Shown in pieces: positions 50,316 through 59,978 of a DNA stretch of 64,000 nucleotides. The position numbers were made by a program, and so were the translations under genes. Below the pieces are notes generated by a model. That model worked only from the letters and a program-made list of their open reading frames with translations. It was not told where the DNA came from and ran no database searches. Numbering within the stretch: position 1 is the stretch's first letter; each line of letters opens with the position of its first letter. The DNA comes from JAYOEY01 sp038120295 (GTDB taxonomy: Bacteria; Pseudomonadota; Alphaproteobacteria; MPNO01; UBA2964), in the NCBI GenBank assembly GCA_038120295.1, contig JAYOLL010000002.1, positions 124,001-188,000 on the forward strand, given 5' to 3'.

Positions 50316-51098
50316 CTACGACCTTTTGCCGCGGAAATCGGGCGCGCGTTTCTCGCGGAAGGCGGCTGCGCCTTCCTTCGATTCCTCCGTGCCGTAGAAC
50401 AGCGCCAGCGCTTCGAAGCCGAGCGCGCCGATGCCCTTGATGTGATCCGTGTCGGCGTTGAAGGACCGCTTGGCGATGGCGATGGCGGTCGGGCTGCGCT
50501 CCATAATCTCGGCGCACCAGCGCTCGACCTCCGCATCGAGCTCGTCCGCCGTCACGACGGTGTTGGCGAGCCCCATCTCCAGCGCTTGCTGTGCGCTATA
50601 GCGGCGGCACAGGTACCACATCTCGCGCGCCTTCTTTTCGCCGACGATGCGCGCCAGATAGGCGGTGCCCCAGCCGGGGTCGACCGAGCCGACCTTGGGA
50701 CCGACCTGGCCGAAGACGGCGTTTTCGGAAGCGATGGTGAAATCGCACAGCGTCGCCAGCACATTGCCGCCGCCGATGGCGAAACCCTGGACCCGGGCGA
50801 TCACCGGTACCGGTACATCGCGGATCGCGGCATGAAGCTCCTCGATCGGCAGACCGATCGTACCCGTCCCGTCGTACTTGCCATTATGTTCCGACTGGTC
50901 GCCGCCGGTGCAGAAGGCCTTGTCGCCCATGCCGGTAAGCACGATGGCGCCGATGTCGCGGTTCCACCCGGCGCTCTTGATGGCGTGGATCATTTCCTCG
51001 CAGGTGCGGGCGCGGAAGGCGTTATAGACCTTGGGCCGATTGATGGTGATCCAGGCCGCGCCGTTCTTTTCCTCGAACAGGATGTCTTCGTAATCCAT
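50316..51098 (-). CDS. Enoyl-CoA hydratase-family protein, BadI-like (2-ketocyclohexanecarboxyl-CoA hydrolase)
   Basis: 260-residue crotonase. The close resemblance to Rhodopseudomonas palustris BadI is striking in blocks: GAIVLTGMGDKAFCTGGDQS, DVPVPVIARVQGFAIGGGNV, FGQVGPKVGSVDPGWGTAYL, EKKAREMWYLCRRY and RSPTAIAIAKRSFNADTDH. BadI hydrolyses the ring of 2-ketocyclohexanecarboxyl-CoA to pimelyl-CoA. The adjacent BadH-like dehydrogenase supports this reading. The genome context lacks the AliA/AliB and BadK neighbours, so the ring substrate may differ from the R. palustris pathway. Confidence is high for the fold, moderate for the exact reaction. Confidence 0.83.
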   Translation of the reverse strand: MDYEDILFEEKNGAAWITINRPKVYNAFRARTCEEMIHAIKSAGWNRDIGAIVLTGMGDKAFCTGGDQSEHNGKYDGTGTIGLPIEELHAAIRDVPVPVIARVQGFAIGGGNVLATLCDFTIASENAVFGQVGPKVGSVDPGWGTAYLARIVGEKKAREMWYLCRRYSAQQALEMGLANTVVTADELDAEVERWCAEIMERSPTAIAIAKRSFNADTDHIKGIGALGFEALALFYGTEESKEGAAAFREKRAPDFRGKRS

Positions 51099-51110
51099 CG
51101 GATTAATCCT

Positions 51111-51869
51111 CTAACCGTGCATCGTGAGGCCGCCGGAGACGGAGATCGTCTGGCCGGTGATATAGGCCGCGTCATCGCTCAGCAGGAAGGCGACGATGCC
51201 GGGATAGTCGGCAGGTTCGCCCAGCCTTCGCATCGGGATCGCGCGCGCCAGCCCTTCCGCGATCTTGGCGCCGCCTTCGGATGCAGCCTTGAACGCATCG
51301 AACAGGGGCGTGTCGGTCGGGCCCGGACACACCGTGTTCAGCGTGATATTCCGTCGGGACACTTCGCGCGCCAGCGTCTTGGTAAAGGCGATAACACCGC
51401 CCTTGCAGGCGGAATAGACGGCCTCGCCCGACGATCCGACGCGTCCGGCGTCGGAGGCGATGTTCACGACCCGCCCCGCGCCGCGTTCCGCCATACGGTT
51501 CAGCACCGTGTGATGCATATGGATCGGCCCCATCAGGTTGATGCCAATGACCTTCGCCCAGAAATCGGGGTCGGAATCGAGGAAGCTGGTCGGCAGGTCC
51601 CAGCCGGCGTTGTTGACCAGAAAATCGATGGGGGCGACGTCTTTCTCGGTTGCCTCCACGGCCTCCTGTACCGACGACAGATCGGTGATGTCGCAATGCT
51701 GCGCCGATACGTTGCCGCCCGCTGCGTCGGCGGTCGCTTTCGCGCCCGCTTCGTCGATATCGAAAATCACCGTGCGAACGCCTTCCTCGGCGAGGCGCAT
51801 CGCGATGGCCCTGCCGATTCCTGACGCTGCCCCCGTTACCACCGCCGTCCGGCCTTCCAGTCCGCGCAT
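51111..51869 (-). CDS. SDR oxidoreductase, BadH-like (2-hydroxycyclohexanecarboxyl-CoA dehydrogenase)
   Basis: 252-residue short-chain dehydrogenase with normal active-site motifs: TGAASGIGRAIAMRL, NNAGWDLPTSF, the Ser in VVNIASDAGRV and Tyr/Lys in YSACKGGV. Lying 13 bases before the BadI-like gene, it most resembles BadH, which oxidises the hydroxy group of the alicyclic CoA ester. Generic 3-hydroxyacyl-CoA dehydrogenases look similar, so the name depends on context. It is the first gene of the four-gene minus-strand unit with CoA-transferase and MaoC. Confidence 0.82.
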   Translation of the reverse strand: MRGLEGRTAVVTGAASGIGRAIAMRLAEEGVRTVIFDIDEAGAKATADAAGGNVSAQHCDITDLSSVQEAVEATEKDVAPIDFLVNNAGWDLPTSFLDSDPDFWAKVIGINLMGPIHMHHTVLNRMAERGAGRVVNIASDAGRVGSSGEAVYSACKGGVIAFTKTLAREVSRRNITLNTVCPGPTDTPLFDAFKAASEGGAKIAEGLARAIPMRRLGEPADYPGIVAFLLSDDAAYITGQTISVSGGLTMHG

Positions 51870-51988
51870 GAATGATCCCCGTTACATGAATGTCTGTCGG
51901 TTCCTTTATGCGGGGAGACAGCGCATTCCGCAAGTTGACGAACCGAAGCCCCACGCCGTATCCAAGGACAAACAGCGGAGGACAAGTC

Positions 51989-52534
51989 ATGCCCTATTTC
52001 AAGTCGCTGCCGGACAATGCGGGGCCCGGCAACATATTCGCAGCCTACTCGGACATTTTCGGCCACTGGACCCAGATGGGCGAGATGCTAATCAACGGAC
52101 CGTCGGACCTGACACCGGGCGAACGCGAGCTGATCCAGGCCTACGTGTCCGGCCTGGTGAACTGCAAATATTCCTATCTCGCCCATTGCGAGGCGGCCTA
52201 TGCGCGCGGGATAGAGCGCGGGCTGCTCGACCGGATCATGGTAGACCCGGAAAATGCGATGGACGCAAAATACACGCCGATCCTGACCTACGTTCGCAAG
52301 CTGACGCTGACGCCGACCGCGGTTAGCCAAGAAGACGCCGACGCGGTATTCGCCGCCGGCTGGGACGAGAAGGCGCTCCACGATGTCATCGTGGTGACGG
52401 CGCGCATGAACTTCATGTGCCGCATCGTCGAAGGATACGGATTTACGCCCATGACGCCCGAGGTTGCCCGCCAGCGCGCCGAGGAACGCGCCCGGGTCGG
52501 CTATGTCGATCTGTACCCGCAGATGAAAAAATAA
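51989..52534 (+). CDS. Carboxymuconolactone decarboxylase / AhpD-like peroxidase-related protein
   Basis: 181-residue member of the CMD superfamily. The core SGLVNCKYSYLAHCEAAYAR has Cys residues in a C-K-Y-S-Y-L-A-H-C spacing, and TARMNFMCRIVEGYGFTPMT closes the domain. The start at 51989 has GCGGAGGAC upstream; an in-frame ATG at 51890 is antisense to badH-like sequence. It diverges from the badH-like gene (119 bases between starts). A paralogue of the gene at 40272, but clearly diverged. Function unknown, probably peroxidase-like. Confidence 0.78.
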   Translation: MPYFKSLPDNAGPGNIFAAYSDIFGHWTQMGEMLINGPSDLTPGERELIQAYVSGLVNCKYSYLAHCEAAYARGIERGLLDRIMVDPENAMDAKYTPILTYVRKLTLTPTAVSQEDADAVFAAGWDEKALHDVIVVTARMNFMCRIVEGYGFTPMTPEVARQRAEERARVGYVDLYPQMKK

Positions 52535-52629
52535 TCGGGACGCAGGGGGCGGCTTTCGAAACACGATTTCAATTGCCGGGCAGATATAGGACACTCCTCG
52601 TCAGTCGATTCCCAACCCCGGCGGTGTCC

Positions 52630-53859
52630 ATGACCCGGTGCGCGCAAATCCTGTCCCTGTGCGTTTTGCTGACGCTCTCCGGCATGTCCGGCGCGTTCGG
52701 GCAGGCGGTCGTCGAAAGGGGTTCGTGCCCTGAAATCGGGGAATGGCTCGATCCCGCCACTGGTGGCGAGATCGAGCCTGAGCAACTGAAAGCCTCGCTG
52801 GCGCGCCGACCGGTCGTGCTGCTCGGCGAAGAACACGACAACGCGGACCATCATCGCTGGCAGCTCCAGATGCTGGCTGCGCTGCACGCGTATCGTTCCG
52901 ATATGATCATCGGTTTCGAGATGTTTCCGCGGCGGGTTCAGAATGTTCTCGACCAATGGTCGGCGGGAAAGCTCTCCGTCGCCGAATTCCTCAAACAGTC
53001 CGACTGGGAGCGCGTCTGGGGTTTCGACCCGGAACTCTACCTGCCGCTGTTTCATTTCGCGCGTCAGAACCGGATCCCGATGATCGCGCTCAATCTCGAT
53101 CGATCGGTCGTACGGCGTATCGGCCATGAAGGGTGGGATAAGCTTTCGCCCGATGAGCGCGGCGGGATTTCGCGTCCCGCTGACGCTTCCGGTGCCTATC
53201 TGAAGAGCCTCGCCGATGTCTGGCGACAGCATCGGGAGCGGGGCATCGGCGGCGAGAAGCCCGAAAAGACATTGTCGATGGAGGAGGTTCTCAAGGACGA
53301 GGCGTTTAAACGGTTCGTCGCAACGCAGCAGGTATGGGACCGCGCCATGGCCGAAAGTCTCGCGGCGGCTCGGAAAAAGAATCCCGACGCGCTGATTGTC
53401 GGCGTGATGGGGCAGGGGCACATCGAATACGGACACGGCGTTCCGCACCAGCTCAGAGACCTTGGAATTGGCGATGCCGCGTCGCTGATTCCGTTCGAGG
53501 CAGGCCCTGACTGCGCTGAATTGCCAAAGGGGATCGCCGATGCGGCCTTCATCGTTGCGCCGCGCGACCGCAGGAAATCCGCGCCGGCCCGGCCCCGGCT
53601 GGGCGTCCTGATCGAAAACGCCGACAAGGGCGTGAAGATCACCCGGGTTGTCGCTGGCAGCGTGGCCGAAGCGAGCACGCTGGAGGCTGGGGACGTCGTG
53701 GTTTCGGCCGCCGGTCGCAAGGTCGAAAAGATTTCCGATCTGATCGAGATTGTCCTTCGTCAGGCGCCGGGGACATGGCTGCCTCTCCGGATTCTGCGGG
53801 GCGATTCAGAGCTCGAAGTTGTCGCAAGGTTTCCCGTGAAGTTCGGGGAGTCGAATTGA
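52630..53859 (+). CDS. ChaN-family haem-iron binding lipoprotein-like domain fused to a PDZ domain
   Basis: 409-residue secreted protein. The signal peptide MTRCAQILSLCVLLTLSG ends near AFGQA. The ChaN domain (about residues 50-310) shows VVLLGEEHDNADHHRWQLQM, IIGFEMFPRRVQNVLDQW, and the His in VMGQGHIEYGHGVPHQL. A PDZ domain closes the protein (LGVLIENADKGVKITRVVAG and LEAGDVVVSAAGRKVEKISD). The PDZ addition could tether the protein to a peptide ligand. It is coupled to the M1-like peptidase gene by a TTGA overlap. ChaN proteins are iron-regulated in gammaproteobacteria; regulation here is not visible. Confidence 0.8.
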   Translation: MTRCAQILSLCVLLTLSGMSGAFGQAVVERGSCPEIGEWLDPATGGEIEPEQLKASLARRPVVLLGEEHDNADHHRWQLQMLAALHAYRSDMIIGFEMFPRRVQNVLDQWSAGKLSVAEFLKQSDWERVWGFDPELYLPLFHFARQNRIPMIALNLDRSVVRRIGHEGWDKLSPDERGGISRPADASGAYLKSLADVWRQHRERGIGGEKPEKTLSMEEVLKDEAFKRFVATQQVWDRAMAESLAAARKKNPDALIVGVMGQGHIEYGHGVPHQLRDLGIGDAASLIPFEAGPDCAELPKGIADAAFIVAPRDRRKSAPARPRLGVLIENADKGVKITRVVAGSVAEASTLEAGDVVVSAAGRKVEKISDLIEIVLRQAPGTWLPLRILRGDSELEVVARFPVKFGESN

Positions 53860-55838
53860 AGGCGCCGGTTGCCGTTCTGCTTGCCGTTCTGGCCGGTTTT
53901 CTGCCCGGATTTTTGGCGATCGCCGATGCCCCTGCGGCGGAGAACGGCGCAGTTTCCCATGACGCGACTGTTCGCATCGAACCGGCCGACAGGTCTGTCA
54001 GCATTTCGGACAGAATAACCGTTCAGGGCCGGGAGGCGGTTCCGGTTCGCGTCGCGCCGTGGCTGAAGATTGTCTCGCTCAGCATCGACGGAAAAAAATC
54101 ATCGCCAACAGGTCCCACAGTGCGCCTTGCGGACAGGGGCTCGCATTCGATCGCCCTCGAATTGCAGGGAAAGGCCCCCGCGCCGGGCCGGTCGCGCGGA
54201 CAATGGCAGGACGCGGCGATCGGCGCCGACGGAGGATACTTCTTTGCGGGGTCAGCATGGCTGCCGCGGATCGAGGGCGCCAGGGTTTCCTACCGGGTGC
54301 GCGTCGATGTTCCGGCGGATCAGCGTGTCGTGGTTACCGGCAGGCTTGTGTCCGAAACCATCGGGAAGAAGCGATACGGCGCGGTCTTTGAGTCTCGAAA
54401 CGCCCTGGAGCCACCTTCGCTGTTTGTCGGTCCGTATGTCGTGAAGGAGAGCAAATCAGGCGATCTCCGCCTGCGGACCTATTTCTATCGCGATCAGGCC
54501 GGGCTGGCAGACGGATATCTCGATGACTTTGCACACTACATAGAACGGTATTCGCGTCTTATCGGCGCTTACCCGTATAACGATTTTCATGTGATCGCCG
54601 CTCCGATACCGGTCGGGCTGGGCTTTCCCAACCTTACCTATATCGGTCGCCGGATTCTGCCGCTGCCGTTTCTGCGCGGCCGGTCGCTGGCGCACGAGGT
54701 GCTGCATAACTGGTGGGGAAACGGGGTTGGCATCGATTACGCGTCGGGCAACTGGGCCGAGGGGCTGACCACCTACATGGCGGATTATGCGCTCGCAGCG
54801 GAACGGGATTCGGACGGGGGAGCAAAGATGCGACTCGGCTGGCTGCGCGATTTTGCGGCGTTGCCTCCCGACCGCGATACGCCGGTGGTGCGTTTCACCG
54901 GCAAGCACAGCGCGGCGGCGCAGGTCGTCGGCTATAACAAGGTGTCCTTCATTTTTCACATGCTGAGAGCCGAAATCGGCGAAGACAGTTTTACCGCCGG
55001 GCTGCGCGAATTCTGGCGCCGCTATCGCAACGATGTCGCCAGCTGGAAGGGTTTGCGCGGCGCCTTCGAAGCCGCATCGGGGCGCGATCTTTCCGGTTTT
55101 TTCATCCAGTGGCTCAACCGTGCCGGAGCACCGCAGCTGACCTTGCACGATGCGGGTATCGAGGGGGCTCAAGGCGCGTACCGGGTCCGGTTCACCCTGC
55201 GGCAGGGAAGCCCGCCCTGGCGTCTTCGAATCCCTGTATCTGTCCGGACCGAGGGCGGCGCAATTGACCGGACGGTTGACCTGTCGGGCGCCGAACAGAG
55301 CTTTACGCTGGATGTCGATCGGCCGCCGCTGGCGTTGCGGATCGATCCGGACTGGAATGTCTTTCGTCGTCTTCTGCCCGGAGAGGCGCCGCCGATCCTG
55401 CGCGATGTGACGCTGGCGGCCGATACCGCGACGGTCATCGCCGCCCACCCGGAAATGGAAAAAACGGCCCAAGGGCTTGCCCGTCGGCTTCTCGATACGC
55501 GGATGCGTATCGTTTCATCCGACGCGGCCAACCCGGCGAATTCGCCGGTTCTGGTTATTGGCGAGACCAGCAAAGTCGCCGAAATTCTGGTCCGACTTGA
55601 TCTGGGGGACACGCCGGAGCCGCTCGTCGGACGCGGGACGGCACGGGTCTGGACGGTGTCGAAACCGGGGCGGCGCCCGGCCCTGATTGTCGCCGCGGAC
55701 GGTCAGGCGGCGCTCGCTGCTCTGTTGCGCCCGTTGCCGCATTACGGCGGTCGCAGCTATCTGGTGTTCGACGGTCGCCGTGCCATCGACAAAGGCGTTT
55801 GGCCTGCGACGCATAGACCTCTAACCCGTTCTTTTTGA
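53856..55838 (+). CDS. Secreted M1-type (gluzincin) aminopeptidase-like protein
   Basis: 660-residue secreted metallopeptidase. A TTG start overlaps the stop of the preceding gene (TTGA) and follows GGGGAG; it opens a signal peptide KAPVAVLLAVLAGFLPGFLA ending near ADA. The catalytic zinc motif H280-E-V-L-H284 and the downstream Glu302 in NWAEGLTTYMADY are present, with 17 rather than 18 residues between, as in the HExxHNWWGN subgroup. About 180 C-terminal residues form an extra domain of unknown role. The ATG upstream at 53775 lies in the ChaN-PDZ gene. Function in peptide turnover in the periplasm is likely; the substrate is unknown. Confidence 0.82.
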   Translation: MKAPVAVLLAVLAGFLPGFLAIADAPAAENGAVSHDATVRIEPADRSVSISDRITVQGREAVPVRVAPWLKIVSLSIDGKKSSPTGPTVRLADRGSHSIALELQGKAPAPGRSRGQWQDAAIGADGGYFFAGSAWLPRIEGARVSYRVRVDVPADQRVVVTGRLVSETIGKKRYGAVFESRNALEPPSLFVGPYVVKESKSGDLRLRTYFYRDQAGLADGYLDDFAHYIERYSRLIGAYPYNDFHVIAAPIPVGLGFPNLTYIGRRILPLPFLRGRSLAHEVLHNWWGNGVGIDYASGNWAEGLTTYMADYALAAERDSDGGAKMRLGWLRDFAALPPDRDTPVVRFTGKHSAAAQVVGYNKVSFIFHMLRAEIGEDSFTAGLREFWRRYRNDVASWKGLRGAFEAASGRDLSGFFIQWLNRAGAPQLTLHDAGIEGAQGAYRVRFTLRQGSPPWRLRIPVSVRTEGGAIDRTVDLSGAEQSFTLDVDRPPLALRIDPDWNVFRRLLPGEAPPILRDVTLAADTATVIAAHPEMEKTAQGLARRLLDTRMRIVSSDAANPANSPVLVIGETSKVAEILVRLDLGDTPEPLVGRGTARVWTVSKPGRRPALIVAADGQAALAALLRPLPHYGGRSYLVFDGRRAIDKGVWPATHRPLTRSF

Positions 55839-55889
55839 GGGTAGAGATGGCGTTTCGCCGATTTTTCTTGCGCAACGACGGAAATTATA

Positions 55890-55928
55890 GGCGCGAAACG
55901 TGATATTTATCAGTTTTCGCCTTTTTTT
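55890..55928 (+). terminator. Terminator after the M1-like peptidase
   Basis: A long stem (55890-55921, GGCGCGAAAC with GTTTTCGCC and an inner TGATA/TATCA extension, one bulged C) is followed by seven T residues (55922-55928). Confidence 0.8.
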
Positions 55929-55988
55929 CGCCCCATCCGGTTGCCACATTCTGATTGAGTAATGGCGCCTTCCAGAAGGAGAAGATTG

Positions 55989-56468
55989 ATGGCGTGTCTG
56001 AAGAATATTGCAATTTCCCTCGTTCTCGCGGTCTCGCTGACTGCCTGCGCCGACAGCCAGTATGGCCAGAAACAGCAGGTTGGCGCCGTGCTCGGCGGTG
56101 TCGCCGGCGGTCTCCTCGGCTCGAAGGTCGGCGGCGGCTCCGGCAAGCTGGCGGCCACTGCGATCGGATCGGTTCTGGGCGTGTTCCTCGGCAGCGAAGT
56201 CGGAAAATCGCTCGACAAGGCTGATCAGACCTATGCCTCGCAGACCCATCAGAAGGCGCTTGAGAAATCGCCGACCGGAAACACCGAAGAATGGCGGAAT
56301 CCCGATTCCGGCCATTCCGGCAGCGTCACGCCGACGTACACCTTCCGGAAGGGCGACGGTCAGTACTGCCGCGAATACCAGCAGACCGTAACTGTCGGCG
56401 GCCGGACAGAGAACGCCTACGGCACCGCTTGCCGTCAGCCTGACGGAAGCTGGCAGGTGGCCAGCTAG
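55989..56468 (+). CDS. Glycine-zipper outer-membrane lipoprotein (RT0821/Lpp0805 family-like)
   Basis: 159-residue lipoprotein. The start at 55989 follows GAAGGAGAAG; a lipobox LTAC is at residues 16-19. A glycine zipper (VGAVLGGVAGGLLGSKVGGG, then ATAIGSVLGVFLGSEVGKSL) spans two short hydrophobic helices, and a C-terminal domain contains GQYCREYQQTVTVGGRTENA YGTAC, that is, a Cys pair with the typical family spacing. Similar proteins occur widely in alphaproteobacteria with unknown function. It is flanked by terminators on both sides, so it is a monocistronic unit. Confidence 0.85.
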   Translation: MACLKNIAISLVLAVSLTACADSQYGQKQQVGAVLGGVAGGLLGSKVGGGSGKLAATAIGSVLGVFLGSEVGKSLDKADQTYASQTHQKALEKSPTGNTEEWRNPDSGHSGSVTPTYTFRKGDGQYCREYQQTVTVGGRTENAYGTACRQPDGSWQVAS

Positions 56469-56490
56469 GTCGCACCGCCACTCGTTGAAA

Positions 56491-56521
56491 AGGTCGTCCC
56501 GCTCCGGGACGACCTTTTTTT
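56491..56521 (+). terminator. Terminator after the glycine-zipper lipoprotein gene
   Basis: An 11-pair stem AGGTCGTCCCG/CGGGACGACCT (56491-56501 with 56505-56515, three-base loop) is followed by TTTTTTT. Confidence 0.95.
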
Positions 56522-56625
56522 GATCGATTTACTCAAATAAAGATTGCAATTCTTTCCCATGCACCTACTTTCATGATATTAGTTCATGGTTTGTTCTATT
56601 TTGGCAATGGGAAGGGAGAAGAATC

Positions 56626-57171
56626 ATGAGTTGTCTTGGTGTTCATTTTGCGATTACCCCCGAGGAAGCCGCGAAGCTCGAGAAACTCGACAATGACGAC
56701 GTGCGTATCGACTTTATCGGGGAAGAGATCGAACAAAGCTGGGTTGAAGAATTCGTGGTCGAAAGCGACAAGGCGTGGGACGGTATTCACCGCTGTCTCG
56801 GCGAATTTCCGCCCGATACGCCATGGTTCTATCCTGTTAATCCGGAATCCGGTGCGCACGCGCGTGTGGAAGATTACGGCAGCGAGCCCCTACGCCTGGC
56901 GGTGCTCGGCGGGAAGAAGATCATGGATGACGAGAGCCAGTATTTTATTCGTCTTGTCAGACCCGAGCAGGTCGCTGACATCGCTGCAGCGATGAAAGCG
57001 CTGGACCGAGAGCAGATGCACGAACGATATTTCAGGCATTGCAAGGGCGCATGGCCGGAATACGGGGAAGAGGATTTCGGCTATATCTGGGACTATTTCA
57101 AGGAAATCCGGGATTTCTACGGACGTATGGCGGGCAACGGTCGCTACGTCGTTTTCACCGCGGACCAGTAA
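56626..57171 (+). CDS. DUF1877 family protein (YfbM-like)
   Basis: 181-residue cytosolic protein. It opens MSCLGVHFAITPEEAAKLEK and has family blocks WDGIHRCLGEFPPDTPWF, PLRLAVLGGKKIMDDESQYF, IRLVRPEQVADIAAAMKALD and DYFKEIRDFYGRMAGNGRYV. The family role is unknown. GGGAAGGGAGAAG precedes the ATG. The 100 bases upstream are markedly AT-rich in comparison with the rest of the window, which may reflect a promoter region or recent acquisition. Convergent with pcaJ, seven bases between stops. Confidence 0.82.
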   Translation: MSCLGVHFAITPEEAAKLEKLDNDDVRIDFIGEEIEQSWVEEFVVESDKAWDGIHRCLGEFPPDTPWFYPVNPESGAHARVEDYGSEPLRLAVLGGKKIMDDESQYFIRLVRPEQVADIAAAMKALDREQMHERYFRHCKGAWPEYGEEDFGYIWDYFKEIRDFYGRMAGNGRYVVFTADQ

Positions 57172-57178
57172 TCGACTG

Positions 57179-57856
57179 TCAGGCAGCCGCCGGATCGGTT
57201 TTCATTTCGGCGCAGTCATCGGCAAAGGACAGCGGCGCGCCCGTTGCGGCCTGCAGCGCGTCGCGGCTGATGCCTGCGGCTATCTCCCGTACGACGAACC
57301 GGTCGTTCTCCACATCGATCACGGCCAGGTCGGTATAAACGCGCGTCACGACTCCCAGACCGGTCAGCGCGTACGTGCAGCGGTCCAGCAGCTTGGGCGA
57401 GCCGTCACGCGTGCAGTGATCGGTCATGACGAGAACCCTGTCCGCGCCGACCGCGAGGTCCATCGCGCCTCCGACGCCCGGCGGGCGGGAATTGTCCAGC
57501 GTCGCCCAGTTTGCGAGGTCGCCGTTTTGCGACACCTGAAAGGCGCCCAGCACGCAGTAATCGATGTGCCCGCCGCGGATCATGGCGAAGGAATCAGTAT
57601 GGTGGAAATAGGCGCCGCCGGGCAGCAGCGTAGCCGGCTTTTTGCCCGCGTTGATCAGATCCGGGTCTTCCTCGCCCTCGGCCGGTGTCGGTCCCATCCC
57701 GAGAATGCCGTTTTCGCTGTGAATGACGATTTCGCGATCCTCGGGAAGGAAATTCGCCACCAGCTCGGGCGCGCCGATGCCGAGATTGACATAGGCGCCG
57801 TCGGGAATGTCCTGCGCGATGCGCCAGGCGATCTGCGGCCGGCTCAGTTTCGCCAT
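57179..57856 (-). CDS. pcaJ: 3-oxoadipate (3-oxoacid) CoA-transferase subunit B
   Basis: 225 residues. Beta subunit of the heterodimeric class I CoA-transferase that activates 3-oxoadipate with succinyl-CoA. The catalytic Glu is in IVIHSENGILGMGP; other blocks are YVNLGIGAPELVANFLPED and VDVENDRF near the end. It starts after CAGGAGGACAAG. Downstream of pcaI and pcaF in the same direction. Assignment to 3-oxoadipate rather than acetoacetate rests on the adjacent PcaF-type thiolase. Confidence 0.88.
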   Translation of the reverse strand: MAKLSRPQIAWRIAQDIPDGAYVNLGIGAPELVANFLPEDREIVIHSENGILGMGPTPAEGEEDPDLINAGKKPATLLPGGAYFHHTDSFAMIRGGHIDYCVLGAFQVSQNGDLANWATLDNSRPPGVGGAMDLAVGADRVLVMTDHCTRDGSPKLLDRCTYALTGLGVVTRVYTDLAVIDVENDRFVVREIAAGISRDALQAATGAPLSFADDCAEMKTDPAAA

Positions 57857-57872
57857 CTTGTCCTCCTGCCGG

Positions 57873-58535
57873 TCACCCGACCGCGATAACGCGGTCGACG
57901 AAGATACCGGGCGTAATCACGTGCTCGGGGTCGAGCTGGCCGATATCGACGACTTCGTCGACCTGCACGATCGTGATATCCCCCGCCATCGCCATCGACG
58001 GGCCGAAATTACGCGCCGATTTGTTGTAGGTCAGGTTGCCCCAGCGGTCCGCAAGCTTTCCTTTTACGAAGGCGAAATCGGCGCGCAGCGGTTTCTCGAA
58101 AACATATTCCTCGCCGTCGATGATCCGCGATTCCTTGCCCTCCGCGAGCGGGGTTCCAACGGATGTACGCGTATAGAACCCGCCGATCCCCGCGCCCGCG
58201 GCGCGAATGCGCTCGCTCAGCGTGCCCTGCGGTACGATCTCAAGCTCCAGATGGCCCGCGCCGTAGAGTTCCTTGACGATCTCCGCGTTCGACGAGTTGG
58301 GGAAGGAGCAGATCACCTTGCGGATGCGCCTTTCTTCCAGCAGCCGCACCAGCCCGCGGTCGCCTTCGCCGGCATTGTTGGAGATAACCGTCAGGTCGCG
58401 GATGCCGCGATCCAGCGTTTCCTCCAGCAGATCCTGGGGCGCGCCCGCCGCGCCGAAACCGCTGACCATGATTGTCGCGCCGTCGGCGAGACCGGCCAGC
58501 GCCGCATCGAAATCATGCACCTGCTTGTCGATCAT
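57873..58535 (-). CDS. pcaI: 3-oxoadipate (3-oxoacid) CoA-transferase subunit A
   Basis: 220 residues, alpha subunit partner of PcaJ. Blocks: MVSGFGAAGAPQDLLEETLD, DLTVISNNAGEGDRGLVRLL, VICSFPNSSNAEIVKELY and GGFYTRTSVGTPLAEGKE. The operon pcaF-pcaI-pcaJ is the terminal part of the beta-ketoadipate pathway (aromatic ring cleavage products to succinyl-CoA and acetyl-CoA). No ring-cleavage genes (pcaGH, catA) lie in the window. Confidence 0.88.
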   Translation of the reverse strand: MIDKQVHDFDAALAGLADGATIMVSGFGAAGAPQDLLEETLDRGIRDLTVISNNAGEGDRGLVRLLEERRIRKVICSFPNSSNAEIVKELYGAGHLELEIVPQGTLSERIRAAGAGIGGFYTRTSVGTPLAEGKESRIIDGEEYVFEKPLRADFAFVKGKLADRWGNLTYNKSARNFGPSMAMAGDITIVQVDEVVDIGQLDPEHVITPGIFVDRVIAVG

Positions 58536-58551
58536 GCGGTTGCCGGAATTC

Positions 58552-59763
<1,212 letters not shown>

Positions 59764-59978
59764 GAGAAAAGAATTCCTTCGATCTTGTGTTCCTGGCGGA
59801 CCCGGTTCGGCTCTGCCGACTCATACAACATATCGTCCCTTCGATCACCTCCGGCACAGCGTCCACCGGCCGGCTGCAATTATGAAATTTTTAAGAATAC
59901 GAACCCATACTCGCCCGGTGGAGATGGAGAGGCGGTCGTGTCCGTCTTTCGCGGATCCGACCAAGACTGGTGACTGCC

